From positions 62,001-126,000 of the forward strand of contig NZ_PGVB01000002.1 in the NCBI RefSeq assembly GCF_002860205.1: a DNA stretch of 64,000 bases, read 5' to 3'. This document shows, in pieces, positions 29,974 to 38,402 of the stretch. This stretch comes from Bacillus sp. T33-2 (lineage in GTDB: Bacteria; Bacillota; Bacilli; Bacillales; Cytobacillaceae). Numbering within the stretch: the stretch's first letter is position 1; each line of letters begins with the position of its first letter. The notes beneath the pieces were generated by a model. That model had not been told where the DNA came from and made no database searches. It saw only the letters and a program-made list of their open reading frames with translations. The translations under genes were made by a program, and so were the position numbers.

Positions 29974-32158
29974 CCGTTACCTCCTCCCCTTTTAGCATTC
30001 CACATAAAAATGTATTCCTTTGCAGATTAGCAATCTTCTTCATGGCGTAATTAATCGTTTCAGCCTGACTCACAATCACCAAGTACTCTTCCGGTCTAGT
30101 TACAGCTGTATAAAGTAAATTAGCATTCATTTGAAACTTATGAGCCTTATCAGCAATTGCAATAACTGTCTTATTACTACTACCCTGCATTTTGTGCATA
30201 GTAATTCCCCAGGCATGTATAATCTGATTCAACATTCCAAATCCAATTGGCACAACTGCAAATCCAAAATCAATATGTATTTCCTCTTCATCATTATCAA
30301 TCTTAACAATCTTTCCTATGTCACCATTTACAATATCCACTTTGCGATTAATAATATCCTCAATTTTGGTATTCTTTGTATTTAACACCAAATCTTTCTC
30401 TTTGAATACAACGCCATCAATTCCATACTTCTTCTCTGCCTTACCCTCTGAAGATGGATTAATAATTCCCTGGATATGCTTATTAATTTCAACTGTGCCA
30501 AGATTAGATTTCTTTGTGGGAGTAACAATGGTAATCTCATCACTACTGTATTTCTCCAGCAATTGATTAAAGTAATATCTGTATCCTCCCTCAACCTTTT
30601 CTTGTGGCACTGATGCAACTACGCAATTATCTCCGAACTCAAATATACCTGTATCACTGTTGCTTAGAAATTTCTCACCCAGCCTTATCTTCGTAGCAAC
30701 ATCGATTATTCCACCTTCTTTTTGACGGAACACAATATCTAGCTTCGTAGTTGGGATAATCCCACTTGATAACATATCATGTAAAACGTTTCCGGCAGAC
30801 ACACTCGGTATCTGGAATGGATCACCTACAAATAGCAATCTTAAGTCTTCATGTACACATTTCCTTAGCAATTGGTCACACAGGATTACATCAACCATAG
30901 AATGCTCATCTACAATGACAAACCTCTCAGCAATCTCAACCATATCTTGTTCCTCTTTAGGTAATCCATGACCTGTTGCACGATGAATTGTCTCAGCATA
31001 TCTATTTGTGTATCCTGAAAGAACTTTAGCTGCCTTACCTGTTGGTGATAGCAATCTATAAGGTATATGTAACTCTTCTAATAAATCAATGAGCAATCCG
31101 GTTACTGCCGACTTTCCGCATCCTGCAAATCCTGTAAGGATATTCACATTTGATTTTTTTATATTAAAGAAAAACTGTCTCTGTTGTTCAGTCAATGTCA
31201 TCTTCCGTTTTTCTTCCTGTTCCTTGATAAATTTATCAGGCTCGAAATCCAACTCAGTTGATTGCTCTAACAGTTCCTTAATTCGGTTAGCAATCCGTCT
31301 TTCTGCTTTATGGAATTTCTTTAAGCAAATCTTATCCTCAATTAGTTTCACATTATCCGTTTCTTCCATACATTCATAAATCAATTGTTCATCTACATTA
31401 ATCAATTCAATGACTAACTCAGCAACACTGTCAATTTTATAATATGTGTGCCCATTGTTAGCTTGTTCCTGTAATACAAATTCAATTGCAGCCTGTATTC
31501 GACTTTTACCATTAGGATCATTACCCATTGACATAGCAATTGCATCAGCCTTCTTGAATCCTACACCTGAAACAGCAGTAATATCATACGGGCTATTTTG
31601 AAGTGTCCCAATTAGCAAACCTGCAGACTTAAAGTGTTTCACCAATTTGATTATGAGATTGTTTGTAACACCATATTGGCTTAGAAACTCAAATGCTTGC
31701 TGAAACTCCAGGTTCTCAACAATCTTGTCTCGGATCTTCTTATAATTCTTTTCTCCAAGACCATGCACCTTTTTAACATCAATCTTATCATCCTTAACTA
31801 ATTGGATAATATCAACATCTGGATATGCCTTGTACAAAGAATCCACCTGTCTATCTGTTAGAATACTCAAAAGGTATCCCCGTTGTTTATCCTTATCCGT
31901 TGGGATATTTTCAAATATGGACACAATTTCGTAATATGTTCCGTACTTCTTATCCTCTTTTTCTACCAATTTAGCGTTATATTCTTTATCAAGTTGCAGT
32001 CTAAACGTATTCCCTTTCATTGAAAATGTATTAAACCGTTTATTCACCATAACCCTTTCTGGTGTATCTGTCTCACAAGCGTAAATTCCATATCCTGAAT
32101 CGTTGCTGTAGAAAAATTCTCTTGCTGGAACAACCTTAATCTCAATTACATTCTCCAT
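29966..32158 (-). CDS. RecD2-type 5'-3' DNA helicase (730 aa)
   Basis: N-terminal OB-like and helix-hairpin-helix region (~1-280; VHGLGEKNYKKIRDKI, VSGVGFKKADAIAMSMG), then SF1B motor motifs: Walker A LTGFAGCGKSA (~345), DEHSMVD, GDPFQIPSVSAGN, and motifs V/VI WGITMHKMQGSS and LYTAVTRPEEYLVIV. This is the RecD2 architecture, with lengths to match. It translocates 5'-3' on single-stranded DNA. In the operon HTH - RecD2 - initiator, it probably serves element replication or recombination. Confidence 0.92.
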   Translation of the reverse strand: MENVIEIKVVPAREFFYSNDSGYGIYACETDTPERVMVNKRFNTFSMKGNTFRLQLDKEYNAKLVEKEDKKYGTYYEIVSIFENIPTDKDKQRGYLLSILTDRQVDSLYKAYPDVDIIQLVKDDKIDVKKVHGLGEKNYKKIRDKIVENLEFQQAFEFLSQYGVTNNLIIKLVKHFKSAGLLIGTLQNSPYDITAVSGVGFKKADAIAMSMGNDPNGKSRIQAAIEFVLQEQANNGHTYYKIDSVAELVIELINVDEQLIYECMEETDNVKLIEDKICLKKFHKAERRIANRIKELLEQSTELDFEPDKFIKEQEEKRKMTLTEQQRQFFFNIKKSNVNILTGFAGCGKSAVTGLLIDLLEELHIPYRLLSPTGKAAKVLSGYTNRYAETIHRATGHGLPKEEQDMVEIAERFVIVDEHSMVDVILCDQLLRKCVHEDLRLLFVGDPFQIPSVSAGNVLHDMLSSGIIPTTKLDIVFRQKEGGIIDVATKIRLGEKFLSNSDTGIFEFGDNCVVASVPQEKVEGGYRYYFNQLLEKYSSDEITIVTPTKKSNLGTVEINKHIQGIINPSSEGKAEKKYGIDGVVFKEKDLVLNTKNTKIEDIINRKVDIVNGDIGKIVKIDNDEEEIHIDFGFAVVPIGFGMLNQIIHAWGITMHKMQGSSNKTVIAIADKAHKFQMNANLLYTAVTRPEEYLVIVSQAETINYAMKKIANLQRNTFLCGMLKGEEVTVE

Positions 32159-32159
32159 T

Positions 32160-32342
32160 TCATTCCTCCTTATTTAATCCCAGAAACTCAGCCCATCGTT
32201 CATACATTTCCTGTGAAATCCTTCTCTTGCCCTTTTCCATCAAACTTATATATGTCTTGCTTACACCCAAGTATCTAGCCACTTCTTGAGCCTCTATGTC
32301 ATTCATGATTCGCCTTACCTTTAAATCCATTCCTGAATACAC
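32160..32342 (-). CDS. Small XRE-type HTH protein (60 aa, GTG start)
   Basis: GTG start behind GAGGTGAACCAGT; alternative ATG at 32330. Almost the entire protein is an HTH (IEAQEVARYLGVSKTYISLM, EKGKRRISQEMYERWAEFLG). It is the first gene of the helicase/initiator operon, so a repressor of that operon or copy-number regulator is likely. Confidence 0.72.
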   Translation of the reverse strand: MYSGMDLKVRRIMNDIEAQEVARYLGVSKTYISLMEKGKRRISQEMYERWAEFLGLNKEE

Positions 32343-32381
32343 TGGTTCACCTCACAATCTGTTTAATAGTTTACAATATTT

Positions 32382-32410
32382 ATATTAAATTAATTTATTT
32401 TAAAAATCAA
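32382..32410 (-). promoter_or_regulatory. Promoter with AT-rich element in the spacer
   Basis: TTGATT (32405-32410), a 17-base spacer TTTAAAATAAATTAATT and TAATAT (32382-32387). It drives HTH - RecD2 - initiator. The gap 32411-32555 shows nothing else. Confidence 0.65.
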
Positions 32411-32555
32411 CCAAAAACAAAATAATTAAATAAAAATATCTATCATTCAAAATCATTGAATATAACCTCAAATTACCCCTTCTAAACCTCTCGGCTATAT
32501 ACCCCTTACTTTTCCCTTACCTCTTCAAATTCGAACTCCTGTGAATCCACAGCAC

Positions 32556-32585
32556 ATAAAAAGAGGTACAGATTACTGCACCTCT
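32556..32585 (-). terminator. Intrinsic terminator of the translocase operon
   Basis: AGAGGTGCAG/CTGTACCTCT hairpin (one mismatch) followed by TTTTTATG on the minus strand. The stop codon of the translocase gene is within the stem-loop. Confidence 0.82.
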
Positions 32586-34855
32586 GTTCTCCATTTACTC
32601 AATTCTTCATCATCTACAATTACTACATAACCCTTCCCCTGTTTTTCAAGCCAGCCTTCACTCACCAGTTCCTTCACCAAGTCAGACACAATGTTAATCC
32701 TAATACCCATTAACTTCTGCAATTCACTAATCCTTGTTTCATTTGTTTCAGCTATAATCCGTTTTAACTTATCAATCGGTTCCTCAACTTTAATCTCCGG
32801 TAGCACGCTCTCTCTAACGACTGCATCCTCGAACTGTTCTTTCAGCCATTCATATATTGTTTGCTCCTGTTTAACATCCAACGTCAGTATTGGTGATTGA
32901 AAACGTTCAAATTCCTTTTTGCCACCTTCCACCTTTGCCAATCCATCACCTTGACCCAATAACTTTTCAGCTCCACCCTTATCAAGAATAGTCCTGGAAT
33001 CAATTTGGGATGTGACACTAAAAGCAAATCTATTCGGCAAATTGGCTTTTATTAAACCTGTCACAACATCTACTGATGGTCTTTGAGTGGCAATAACTAA
33101 ATGTATTCCAGCACCTCTCGCCTTCTGTCCTAGTCGTACAATGTGATCCTCTACAGCCTTATTTACCATCATTAAATCTGCTAATTCATCAATCACACAG
33201 ATAATAAATGGCATTTTTGCTGCATTCAGTTCATTGTAACCGATGATATCTCTGCAACCTGCATTAGCAAAAATCTCATATCGGTTATCCATTTCAGTAC
33301 ACAAGGAAGCTAATAGTTTATCTGCTTTTCTCATATCAGTTATGATTTCTTTCACTTGTGGGAATCCATTAAATTGGCTAAATTCAACCACTTTGGGATC
33401 AACCAAATATAAAGCTAACTGTTCAGGTGGTACACATAACAACAAAGATATGATAATCAAATTTACAAACACACTTTTCCCACTACCTGTTGTTCCTGCA
33501 ACTAATATATGCCTTAGTTTTGATAAGCATCCAAATATATAACCACCATTTGCACTCTCCCCTATGATAAAAGGTAATAGGTTTTTCTGTTTAAAGTCAG
33601 CAAACTCCTCTGACTCTAAGATATTTCTAAAGTAGACTACATCTCGTTCCTCCATTGGGATGAATACATTAATGGTGTCCGGTTTATCGCCAATCTCAAT
33701 TGTCACACCTTCATTACCCATTGATGCTTGAATATCTACCAACTTCTTACTGATTGAAGTGTAAGTTATCTCAGGCGGAATAGATAGTTGCACCTTTAAC
33801 AAACTGGCTCCTTGGTACATTTCTGTTACTTTTAGTGATTTCTTGACTATCCCCACTCGCTTTAATGCATTATTTATTTGTTCTGCTTTTGATTGATCTA
33901 TTTCTCGGCTTTGTTTTTGTTTAAATGGCATTAGTTGAATTGCTCTCTGGAGAAATATGCTGTCTTCTAGGTTTTTAGTTATACTTTGATGCTTGATTGG
34001 TTTGATTTCTGATGATGTTTTTTCTGCTGCAGCAACTACTACTTTTGTTCTTTCCTTACATAAAAGGCTATGAACTTCTTCCTCTGATAATAATTGATTA
34101 ACCAACTCAGATTGAAATGACCGTTCCTCGACCTGCCTAATGAAAGATTTCTTATTTGTTACCTTTTTTAAAATTAAATCATTGAAAAGTTGCAGTTTGT
34201 TAAGCATTTTTTGCATTTTTTCACAGAAAATATCAGCCTCCTTTTCATCAAAAACTACAAACCTTCCTTCAAACCTATAATTGTTCTGAAGTATTTTTCG
34301 TTCCATTTCCTCAACCGGATCTCTTGTTACAGCATAATTACTGATTTTAGTTAATACTTTTAGAAATTTATCCTGGACTTTATTAGCTAATTGATTATCG
34401 AATGGACTATCATTTCCAGAAAGGTAGCCTTCATACTGGTTAATCGCTAATTCTCTCCAATTATCTTGTCGCTTACAAAGTAAGACTTGTGCGAAGACAG
34501 TGGCATCTGCAATATTAGCAATCTCATTGAACAAATCTATAAATTGCTTAGTATCTAATGGCTGGAACATCGGTTTATCTAAAATTAATTCAAAACATGC
34601 TGAATGTTTAATATCGTCTTTGAAATTCCAATCTTTTCCCGTTCTTACTGCTTCAAATTTATCAAAAGAAGGGGTAATTAGATATTGCTCCTTGTAGTCC
34701 TGCATACTTAACTGCTCTATACAGTAAACCCCTTCTGGAATAAAACGAGATCCAAGTATCTTTCCAATCAAGCCATCATTAATTTCTTCAATCTCATACA
34801 CACTTTCTTTATCATTAGCTAATGGTGTTTTATTAATTATTCGAGTTAGAGACAT
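32573..34855 (-). CDS. FtsK/SpoIIIE-family DNA translocase (760 aa)
   Basis: No membrane segments in the N-terminal ~400 residues, which are mostly helical. The motor has Walker A VAGTTGSGKSVFVN (~455), LVDPKVVEFSQFNG, Walker B FIICVIDELADLM, and VIATQRPSVDVVTGLIKANL, all FtsK hallmarks. The end (~690-760; IDKLKRIIAETNETRISELQ, LVSEGWLEKQGKGYVV) is a gamma-like winged helix. Plasmid relatives pump double-stranded DNA in conjugation (TraB, TcpA) or resolve and partition plasmids. Clustered with membrane and cell-wall-lytic proteins, so a DNA-transfer role is plausible. Confidence 0.9.
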   Translation of the reverse strand: MSLTRIINKTPLANDKESVYEIEEINDGLIGKILGSRFIPEGVYCIEQLSMQDYKEQYLITPSFDKFEAVRTGKDWNFKDDIKHSACFELILDKPMFQPLDTKQFIDLFNEIANIADATVFAQVLLCKRQDNWRELAINQYEGYLSGNDSPFDNQLANKVQDKFLKVLTKISNYAVTRDPVEEMERKILQNNYRFEGRFVVFDEKEADIFCEKMQKMLNKLQLFNDLILKKVTNKKSFIRQVEERSFQSELVNQLLSEEEVHSLLCKERTKVVVAAAEKTSSEIKPIKHQSITKNLEDSIFLQRAIQLMPFKQKQSREIDQSKAEQINNALKRVGIVKKSLKVTEMYQGASLLKVQLSIPPEITYTSISKKLVDIQASMGNEGVTIEIGDKPDTINVFIPMEERDVVYFRNILESEEFADFKQKNLLPFIIGESANGGYIFGCLSKLRHILVAGTTGSGKSVFVNLIIISLLLCVPPEQLALYLVDPKVVEFSQFNGFPQVKEIITDMRKADKLLASLCTEMDNRYEIFANAGCRDIIGYNELNAAKMPFIICVIDELADLMMVNKAVEDHIVRLGQKARGAGIHLVIATQRPSVDVVTGLIKANLPNRFAFSVTSQIDSRTILDKGGAEKLLGQGDGLAKVEGGKKEFERFQSPILTLDVKQEQTIYEWLKEQFEDAVVRESVLPEIKVEEPIDKLKRIIAETNETRISELQKLMGIRINIVSDLVKELVSEGWLEKQGKGYVVIVDDEELSKWRTEVQ

Positions 34856-34866
34856 TTCACTCCCTC

Positions 34867-36129
34867 CTACTTCAACAAGTCTCCTACATATCTTCTCCCA
34901 GACTGTTTTCTTAGATTGGCAATGTGCGCTTGTTTCTGCTTATTTTTATTTCGTATGAACATGGCTGGTTTAAAGTTCTTAAGTGTAATAGTGTCATAAA
35001 GATTCTTTGCTGATTTCTTGTAATCATCATAGATATCCATTACATCTCCATCCCCTCTGGAATAAGATTTGACTATCTGAGGAGGATGAAGTAGCGAATG
35101 AAGCCCACCTATACAGATTAATAACTTAATGAAGAATAACTGAGGTGCAATGAATCTTGTTCCATATATAAACACTCCCATCAGGACAATAAATATTGCG
35201 TAAACTAACTGAATCACTGACTGCCTTTTTATACTATTCCACCACTGCCTGTATAAATGGGAATGTCTATCGAATATCCAGGCTGTTAATGCTAATGGAC
35301 TAATTGCACTAAGACAGAACAGATTCCAAAATCTGCGCCCATTCTGCAATAGCAAAGGAATTAGCAATCCGAGTAATGTTACATCAAACAGTAACAGAAT
35401 CAGTGTGTCGAACTCACCGACTGTCACCAAGCTTGAAAATGTATCACCGTCTAATGTCGCCCCACCTATTTGATTAATTCCTTTTGTTAGTTTATTAATC
35501 CATTCAAATCCTTTTTGAAATAGGAATGGTGCGAATCCTGCCCCTGCAATTGCTATAGGAAATCGTTTTAAAATCGTGTTGAAGTCTGTATGGTCTTTTT
35601 TAAGCATTTTCATGATCATTTCATAAATAGTGAGAAGGATAATAATGCTTATTGAAATTATTGAGAACGTGATAGAGGTATTTTTGACAAATGGATTATT
35701 GAAGATGAATAGTGGGGTGTGTAGAACAACATTGACTAATGTTTCATACGTAAAAGACAGTAAATCCAGTGACCATTCGTATATATTTTCTTTTATGTTT
35801 TTGAGCCACTCAATTGCTTTATTAACATCTTTAAAGAAACTGATTACCTCTGATGAAAACCCTCCTCTACTTTCAATTGCATCTCCTGAAAAAACACCAT
35901 TTCTTACATTTCCTCTTTGCATGAATGATTCTGCATGAGCAAAATTGGCAAGCAGGAATGAACTGGACACTGCAGTTGCAGGAATAGCGATTTTCTTAAA
36001 GAATCCTAGAATGGATTTAAGAACATATCGAAATTGCCCAGGAGTTTTGTGACTATATAGTACATTAAGAAAATCAATGGTGTTGCGATTATAATTTGAA
36101 TAAATCCCTTTATAATGTCTGTCGTCCAC
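34867..36129 (-). CDS. Polytopic membrane protein, VirB6/TrbL-like (up to 420 aa)
   Basis: About seven hydrophobic segments: ~48-70, ~152-175, ~190-210, ~240-265, ~268-290 and two in ~308-355, with SPLALTAWIFDRHSHLYRQW between, a pattern typical of VirB6/TrbL mating-channel proteins of Gram-positive plasmids. A signal-like stretch (IAIPATAVSSSFLLANFAHA) precedes the first loop. No convincing start is visible: the GTG at 36129 has no ribosome site and lies inside the upstream gene. A -1 frameshift from that gene at 36105-36111 is possible. Confidence 0.68.
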   Translation of the reverse strand: MDDRHYKGIYSNYNRNTIDFLNVLYSHKTPGQFRYVLKSILGFFKKIAIPATAVSSSFLLANFAHAESFMQRGNVRNGVFSGDAIESRGGFSSEVISFFKDVNKAIEWLKNIKENIYEWSLDLLSFTYETLVNVVLHTPLFIFNNPFVKNTSITFSIISISIIILLTIYEMIMKMLKKDHTDFNTILKRFPIAIAGAGFAPFLFQKGFEWINKLTKGINQIGGATLDGDTFSSLVTVGEFDTLILLLFDVTLLGLLIPLLLQNGRRFWNLFCLSAISPLALTAWIFDRHSHLYRQWWNSIKRQSVIQLVYAIFIVLMGVFIYGTRFIAPQLFFIKLLICIGGLHSLLHPPQIVKSYSRGDGDVMDIYDDYKKSAKNLYDTITLKNFKPAMFIRNKNKQKQAHIANLRKQSGRRYVGDLLK

Positions 36130-36413
36130 TCGGCTGCTTCTTTTTTCTTCCTGAACTGTCTCATTACTCCTGCTGCTATTAGGAGTAACACTGTGAGAAG
36201 TATTGACCCTCCTAGTGCCAGTTTGATTAAATCCATGATTGGCTCGATTAAATCTGGTGGTAATCCTGTGTTCGCTACTTGTTGTGTAGGTGTGGTTGCT
36301 AGTTGGTTTGCCATTGATTTTGATGTTAATGTGAGAAAGCTGATTGCTGTTCCTGTGAATGACTTTACTATCCTTATTGCGTTTATCCTCCCCTTTCGGG
36401 AGAGATTTTTCAC
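36006..36413 (-). CDS. Small two-helix membrane protein, VirB2/TrbC-like
   Basis: Signal-like N-terminus (INAIRIVKSFTGTAISFLTL, ending SKSMA), a short polar loop, then two membrane helices (KLALGGSILLTVLLLIAAGV and IKGFIQIIIATPLIFLMYYI) separated by RQFRKKKEAAEW. This is the size and layout of conjugative pilin-like subunits, but also of many small phage membrane proteins. The start is uncertain: the frame is open to 36542, GTG at 36413 overlaps an AGGAGG, and a GAAA-capped hairpin (CTCCC/GGGGAG) hides the next ribosome-like site. Confidence 0.58.
   Translation of the reverse strand: MKNLSRKGRINAIRIVKSFTGTAISFLTLTSKSMANQLATTPTQQVANTGLPPDLIEPIMDLIKLALGGSILLTVLLLIAAGVMRQFRKKKEAAEWTTDIIKGFIQIIIATPLIFLMYYIVTKLLGNFDMFLNPF
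36105..36111 (-). other. Candidate -1 frameshift heptamer
   Basis: A AAG GGA in the frame of the small membrane protein fits the X XXY YYZ slippery pattern. Slipping back one base continues into the polytopic membrane protein frame, which lacks a clear start. No downstream pseudoknot was established by eye. Confidence 0.35.
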
Positions 36414-36480
36414 CTCCTCTACATTTATTTTGAACGGAAAATTTTCAGATTGATTAATTTGGAAAGAACTAAGGTGATAA

Positions 36481-36663
36481 TTAAGATAATTGTTTGGCTC
36501 TTTCACGCAAAGATTCACCGTGAGAGGTTTCATTTTTATCACCTTTCTTTTTAAATTTGAAGTCGTAATTATGGAAAGTGTTCATTAATGTAGATGCTCC
36601 CAGACCAATTCCTAATGCACTGGCAATCTTCAAGGCAGCTCCAACCACAAATACCGAACTCAT
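36481..36663 (-). CDS. Small membrane protein (60 aa)
   Basis: MSSVFVVGAALKIASALGIG; one Gly/Ala-rich hydrophobic helix then a basic tail (FKFKKKGDKNETSHGESLRE). ATG at 36663 well placed from AAAGGAG. First gene of the membrane/translocase cluster. Confidence 0.6.
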   Translation of the reverse strand: MSSVFVVGAALKIASALGIGLGASTLMNTFHNYDFKFKKKGDKNETSHGESLRERAKQLS

Positions 36664-36753
36664 TGAATTCACTCCTTTGTGCTTCTTAATGTATTGTATT
36701 CCATGATATTCGCCTACAAAATTGTCTTATTACAGTTTAAAAAAGTTTTCTTT

Positions 36754-37176
36754 TTATTCTTCAAGTCGGTATAGTATCTTGTTTAAAGGTGGGCACTCCA
36801 AAGCAATCCATACCCTGAAGAAATAATCCAATGATGGCTGATTCTTATTTTTCATTATGGGACTTAGATTTGAGGCTAAGATACCAGTTCTTTCAGCCAA
36901 CATTGCTTGGGATACACCGTTTTTATCCATATACTCTTTAATTCTATTTTGTAGTCGGTACGGTCTGCCAAGGTCATCTAACCCTGATAAATCATACAAG
37001 TGTTTTATTGCTTTTATATAGTGACAAACACATCCTGTAATAAATTCTTCAATTGATCTAGGAGTGTGGTCATCAAGATATAAAATGTCTTTTAGTTTCT
37101 TGTAGTTCACAATGGTGTCAATTTCTTTCAGTACATCTTTGGATAGGTATAGTTTCACTTCACTAAATTCTTGCAT
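36754..37176 (-). CDS. XRE-type HTH protein (140 aa)
   Basis: MQEFSEVKLYLSKDVLKEID. A helical N-terminal domain with CVCHYIKAIKHL, then a helix-turn-helix (~80-125; IKEYMDKNGVSQAMLAERTG, NLSPIMKNKNQPSLDYFFRV). The ATG at 37176 is preferred over TTG at 37188, which touches the ribosome site. Immediately upstream of the membrane/translocase cluster, so a likely regulator of it. Confidence 0.7.
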   Translation of the reverse strand: MQEFSEVKLYLSKDVLKEIDTIVNYKKLKDILYLDDHTPRSIEEFITGCVCHYIKAIKHLYDLSGLDDLGRPYRLQNRIKEYMDKNGVSQAMLAERTGILASNLSPIMKNKNQPSLDYFFRVWIALECPPLNKILYRLEE

Positions 37177-37237
37177 GTATAGACTCAACTCCTTTTGGTG
37201 ATTATAAAATTAAATAAGTCAACAGGAGGACTTGAAA

Positions 37238-37309
37238 TTGACACTTCATAAACGGGAATCAGACGAACTAATTGATGAAATATTCGACAGTGCAAAAGAC
37301 AATAAATAA
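37238..37309 (+). CDS. Possible 23-residue peptide (TTG start)
   Basis: TTG behind AACAGGAGGACTTGAAA encodes MTLHKRESDELIDEIFDSAK plus DNK. Plus-strand, followed closely by another small gene. Supported only by the ribosome site and short spacing. Confidence 0.35.
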   Translation: MTLHKRESDELIDEIFDSAKDNK

Positions 37310-37321
37310 GAGGTGATTAAT

Positions 37322-37480
37322 ATGGGAATGCAAATCGGATCATGGTTTACTGATGAAAAATTAGGATGGCAAGTTGAATTTGATAAATTAACCCAGGTTG
37401 ATTTTGACCGTTTAGATATTGATAAAGATAAATTGTATGATGTGCTTGAAAAGTTGTATGAGTGGAGAGTAATCCGTTGA
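37322..37480 (+). CDS. Small protein overlapping the M23 gene antisense (52 aa)
   Basis: MGMQIGSWFTDEKLGWQVEF to LEKLYEWRVIR behind AAGAGGTGATTAAT. Its last 69 bases lie opposite the end of the convergent peptidase gene. Unrecognised. Confidence 0.45.
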   Translation: MGMQIGSWFTDEKLGWQVEFDKLTQVDFDRLDIDKDKLYDVLEKLYEWRVIR

Positions 37481-37984
37481 TATAAAGAAATGGATTAAAT
37501 TCATCTTTAAATCGGACAAGAATCCACCCACTAAATCCATATGCTGCTGAAAGTAATCAAAGAAGTTTATTTTTATTTCTGCAGTTTGTTGAACAAAGTA
37601 GTTTGAATCATTCATATGTTGGATATCTTGAAGGTATGGAGATGGATCGATAAAATGCCCATTCTCCTTTAATCCAAAATGAAGGTGGCTTCCTGTTGAA
37701 AATCCAGAATTCCCTGAGTAACCTAAAACATCACCTACGCTAACGGTGTCACCTTCATTTACTGAAAACTTGGAAAGATGCCCATATACAGCCGTCTTTC
37801 CATCTTCCCACTTGACCGTTATGCATTTGCCAGCGTTGACATTTCCATAATCAACAACCCTCTCAACAATTCCATTTCTGATTGACCTTAATGGTTCTCC
37901 ATTTTCCATTGCGAAATCAATTCCAGAATGACCACTTGAACGGAAGGACTCCCTTGCTCCAAAGTTAGAGGTTATTTTATACAC
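37412..37984 (-). CDS. M23-family peptidase (cell-wall endopeptidase, 190 aa)
   Basis: GTG start behind GAGGTGAGACTAC. The catalytic domain fills residues ~5-115: zinc ligands in HSGIDF (~19-24) and HLHFG (~101), with DVLGYSGNSGFSTGSH between. There is no signal peptide or membrane helix at the N-terminus; the C-terminal ~45 residues are amphipathic to hydrophobic (LIQLFKHIIQFIFINI). LytM-type enzymes cut peptidoglycan cross-bridges. Beside VirB6/VirB2-like genes and a translocase it resembles the wall-opening enzyme of a transfer system, though it needs an unusual export route. Confidence 0.82.
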   Translation of the reverse strand: MYKITSNFGARESFRSSGHSGIDFAMENGEPLRSIRNGIVERVVDYGNVNAGKCITVKWEDGKTAVYGHLSKFSVNEGDTVSVGDVLGYSGNSGFSTGSHLHFGLKENGHFIDPSPYLQDIQHMNDSNYFVQQTAEIKINFFDYFQQHMDLVGGFLSDLKMNLIHFFISTDYSPLIQLFKHIIQFIFINI

Positions 37985-38072
37985 GTAGTCTCACCTCACT
38001 TTTGCAGTAAAGTAAAATTCTAAATGATTACCGGAAATGGTGTGATATCATTTTTCCGTTACCTGGTGTTAA

Positions 38073-38165
38073 GGTAATTACCCATATGGCGGTAATGATA
38101 ATAGGTAATCATTTTGACAAGCAATCGGTAATAATTCGGTAAAGAAGAATAACTATATTGGTAAA
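38073..38165. repeat. GGTAAT/GGTAAA repeats, candidate centromere
   Basis: GGTAAT at 38073, 38091, 38104 and 38127, and GGTAAA at 38138 and 38160, all on the plus strand, 11-23 bases apart, just after the ParR-like gene. Clustered repeats beside a ParMR pair are typical of parC sites. Alternatively the site is upstream of parM (39247-39305). Confidence 0.5.
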
Positions 38166-38168
38166 TTG

Positions 38169-38402
38169 TTAGATTAACTGTTTCAGATACTCTCGATTTA
38201 TCTGACTGTGTTTATCGCTGACTTGTTCAGATATTTGGACAATTACATCAGGTGTAGAATTTTTACTCTGTCCATTTAATGAATTTTGAATTAATCTTTT
38301 AATAAAAGAAGAAAAATTAGAAAACCTTTGACTGTATTGATACATTTCTTTTTCAAAAGGATCACTCAGGTTAAAGGAAACGGACTTCACCTTCCTAGTC
38401 AT
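38169..38402 (-). CDS. parR: ParR-like ribbon-helix-helix adaptor (77 aa)
   Basis: VKSVSFNLSDPFEKEMYQYS, FSSFIKRLIQNSL: an N-terminal beta strand and two helices of the RHH type, with a polar C-terminal tail. It overlaps the end of the ParM-like gene by eight bases, the usual parM-parR arrangement. The protein binds centromere repeats and caps actin-like filaments. Named by context; sequence identity among ParR proteins is low. Confidence 0.68.
   Translation of the reverse strand: MTRKVKSVSFNLSDPFEKEMYQYSQRFSNFSSFIKRLIQNSLNGQSKNSTPDVIVQISEQVSDKHSQINREYLKQLI

Noticed and set aside
36006-36542. Long 178-residue version of the small membrane protein
   Set aside because: The extra N-terminal part overlaps the upstream gene and lacks a ribosome site; a later start is more likely.
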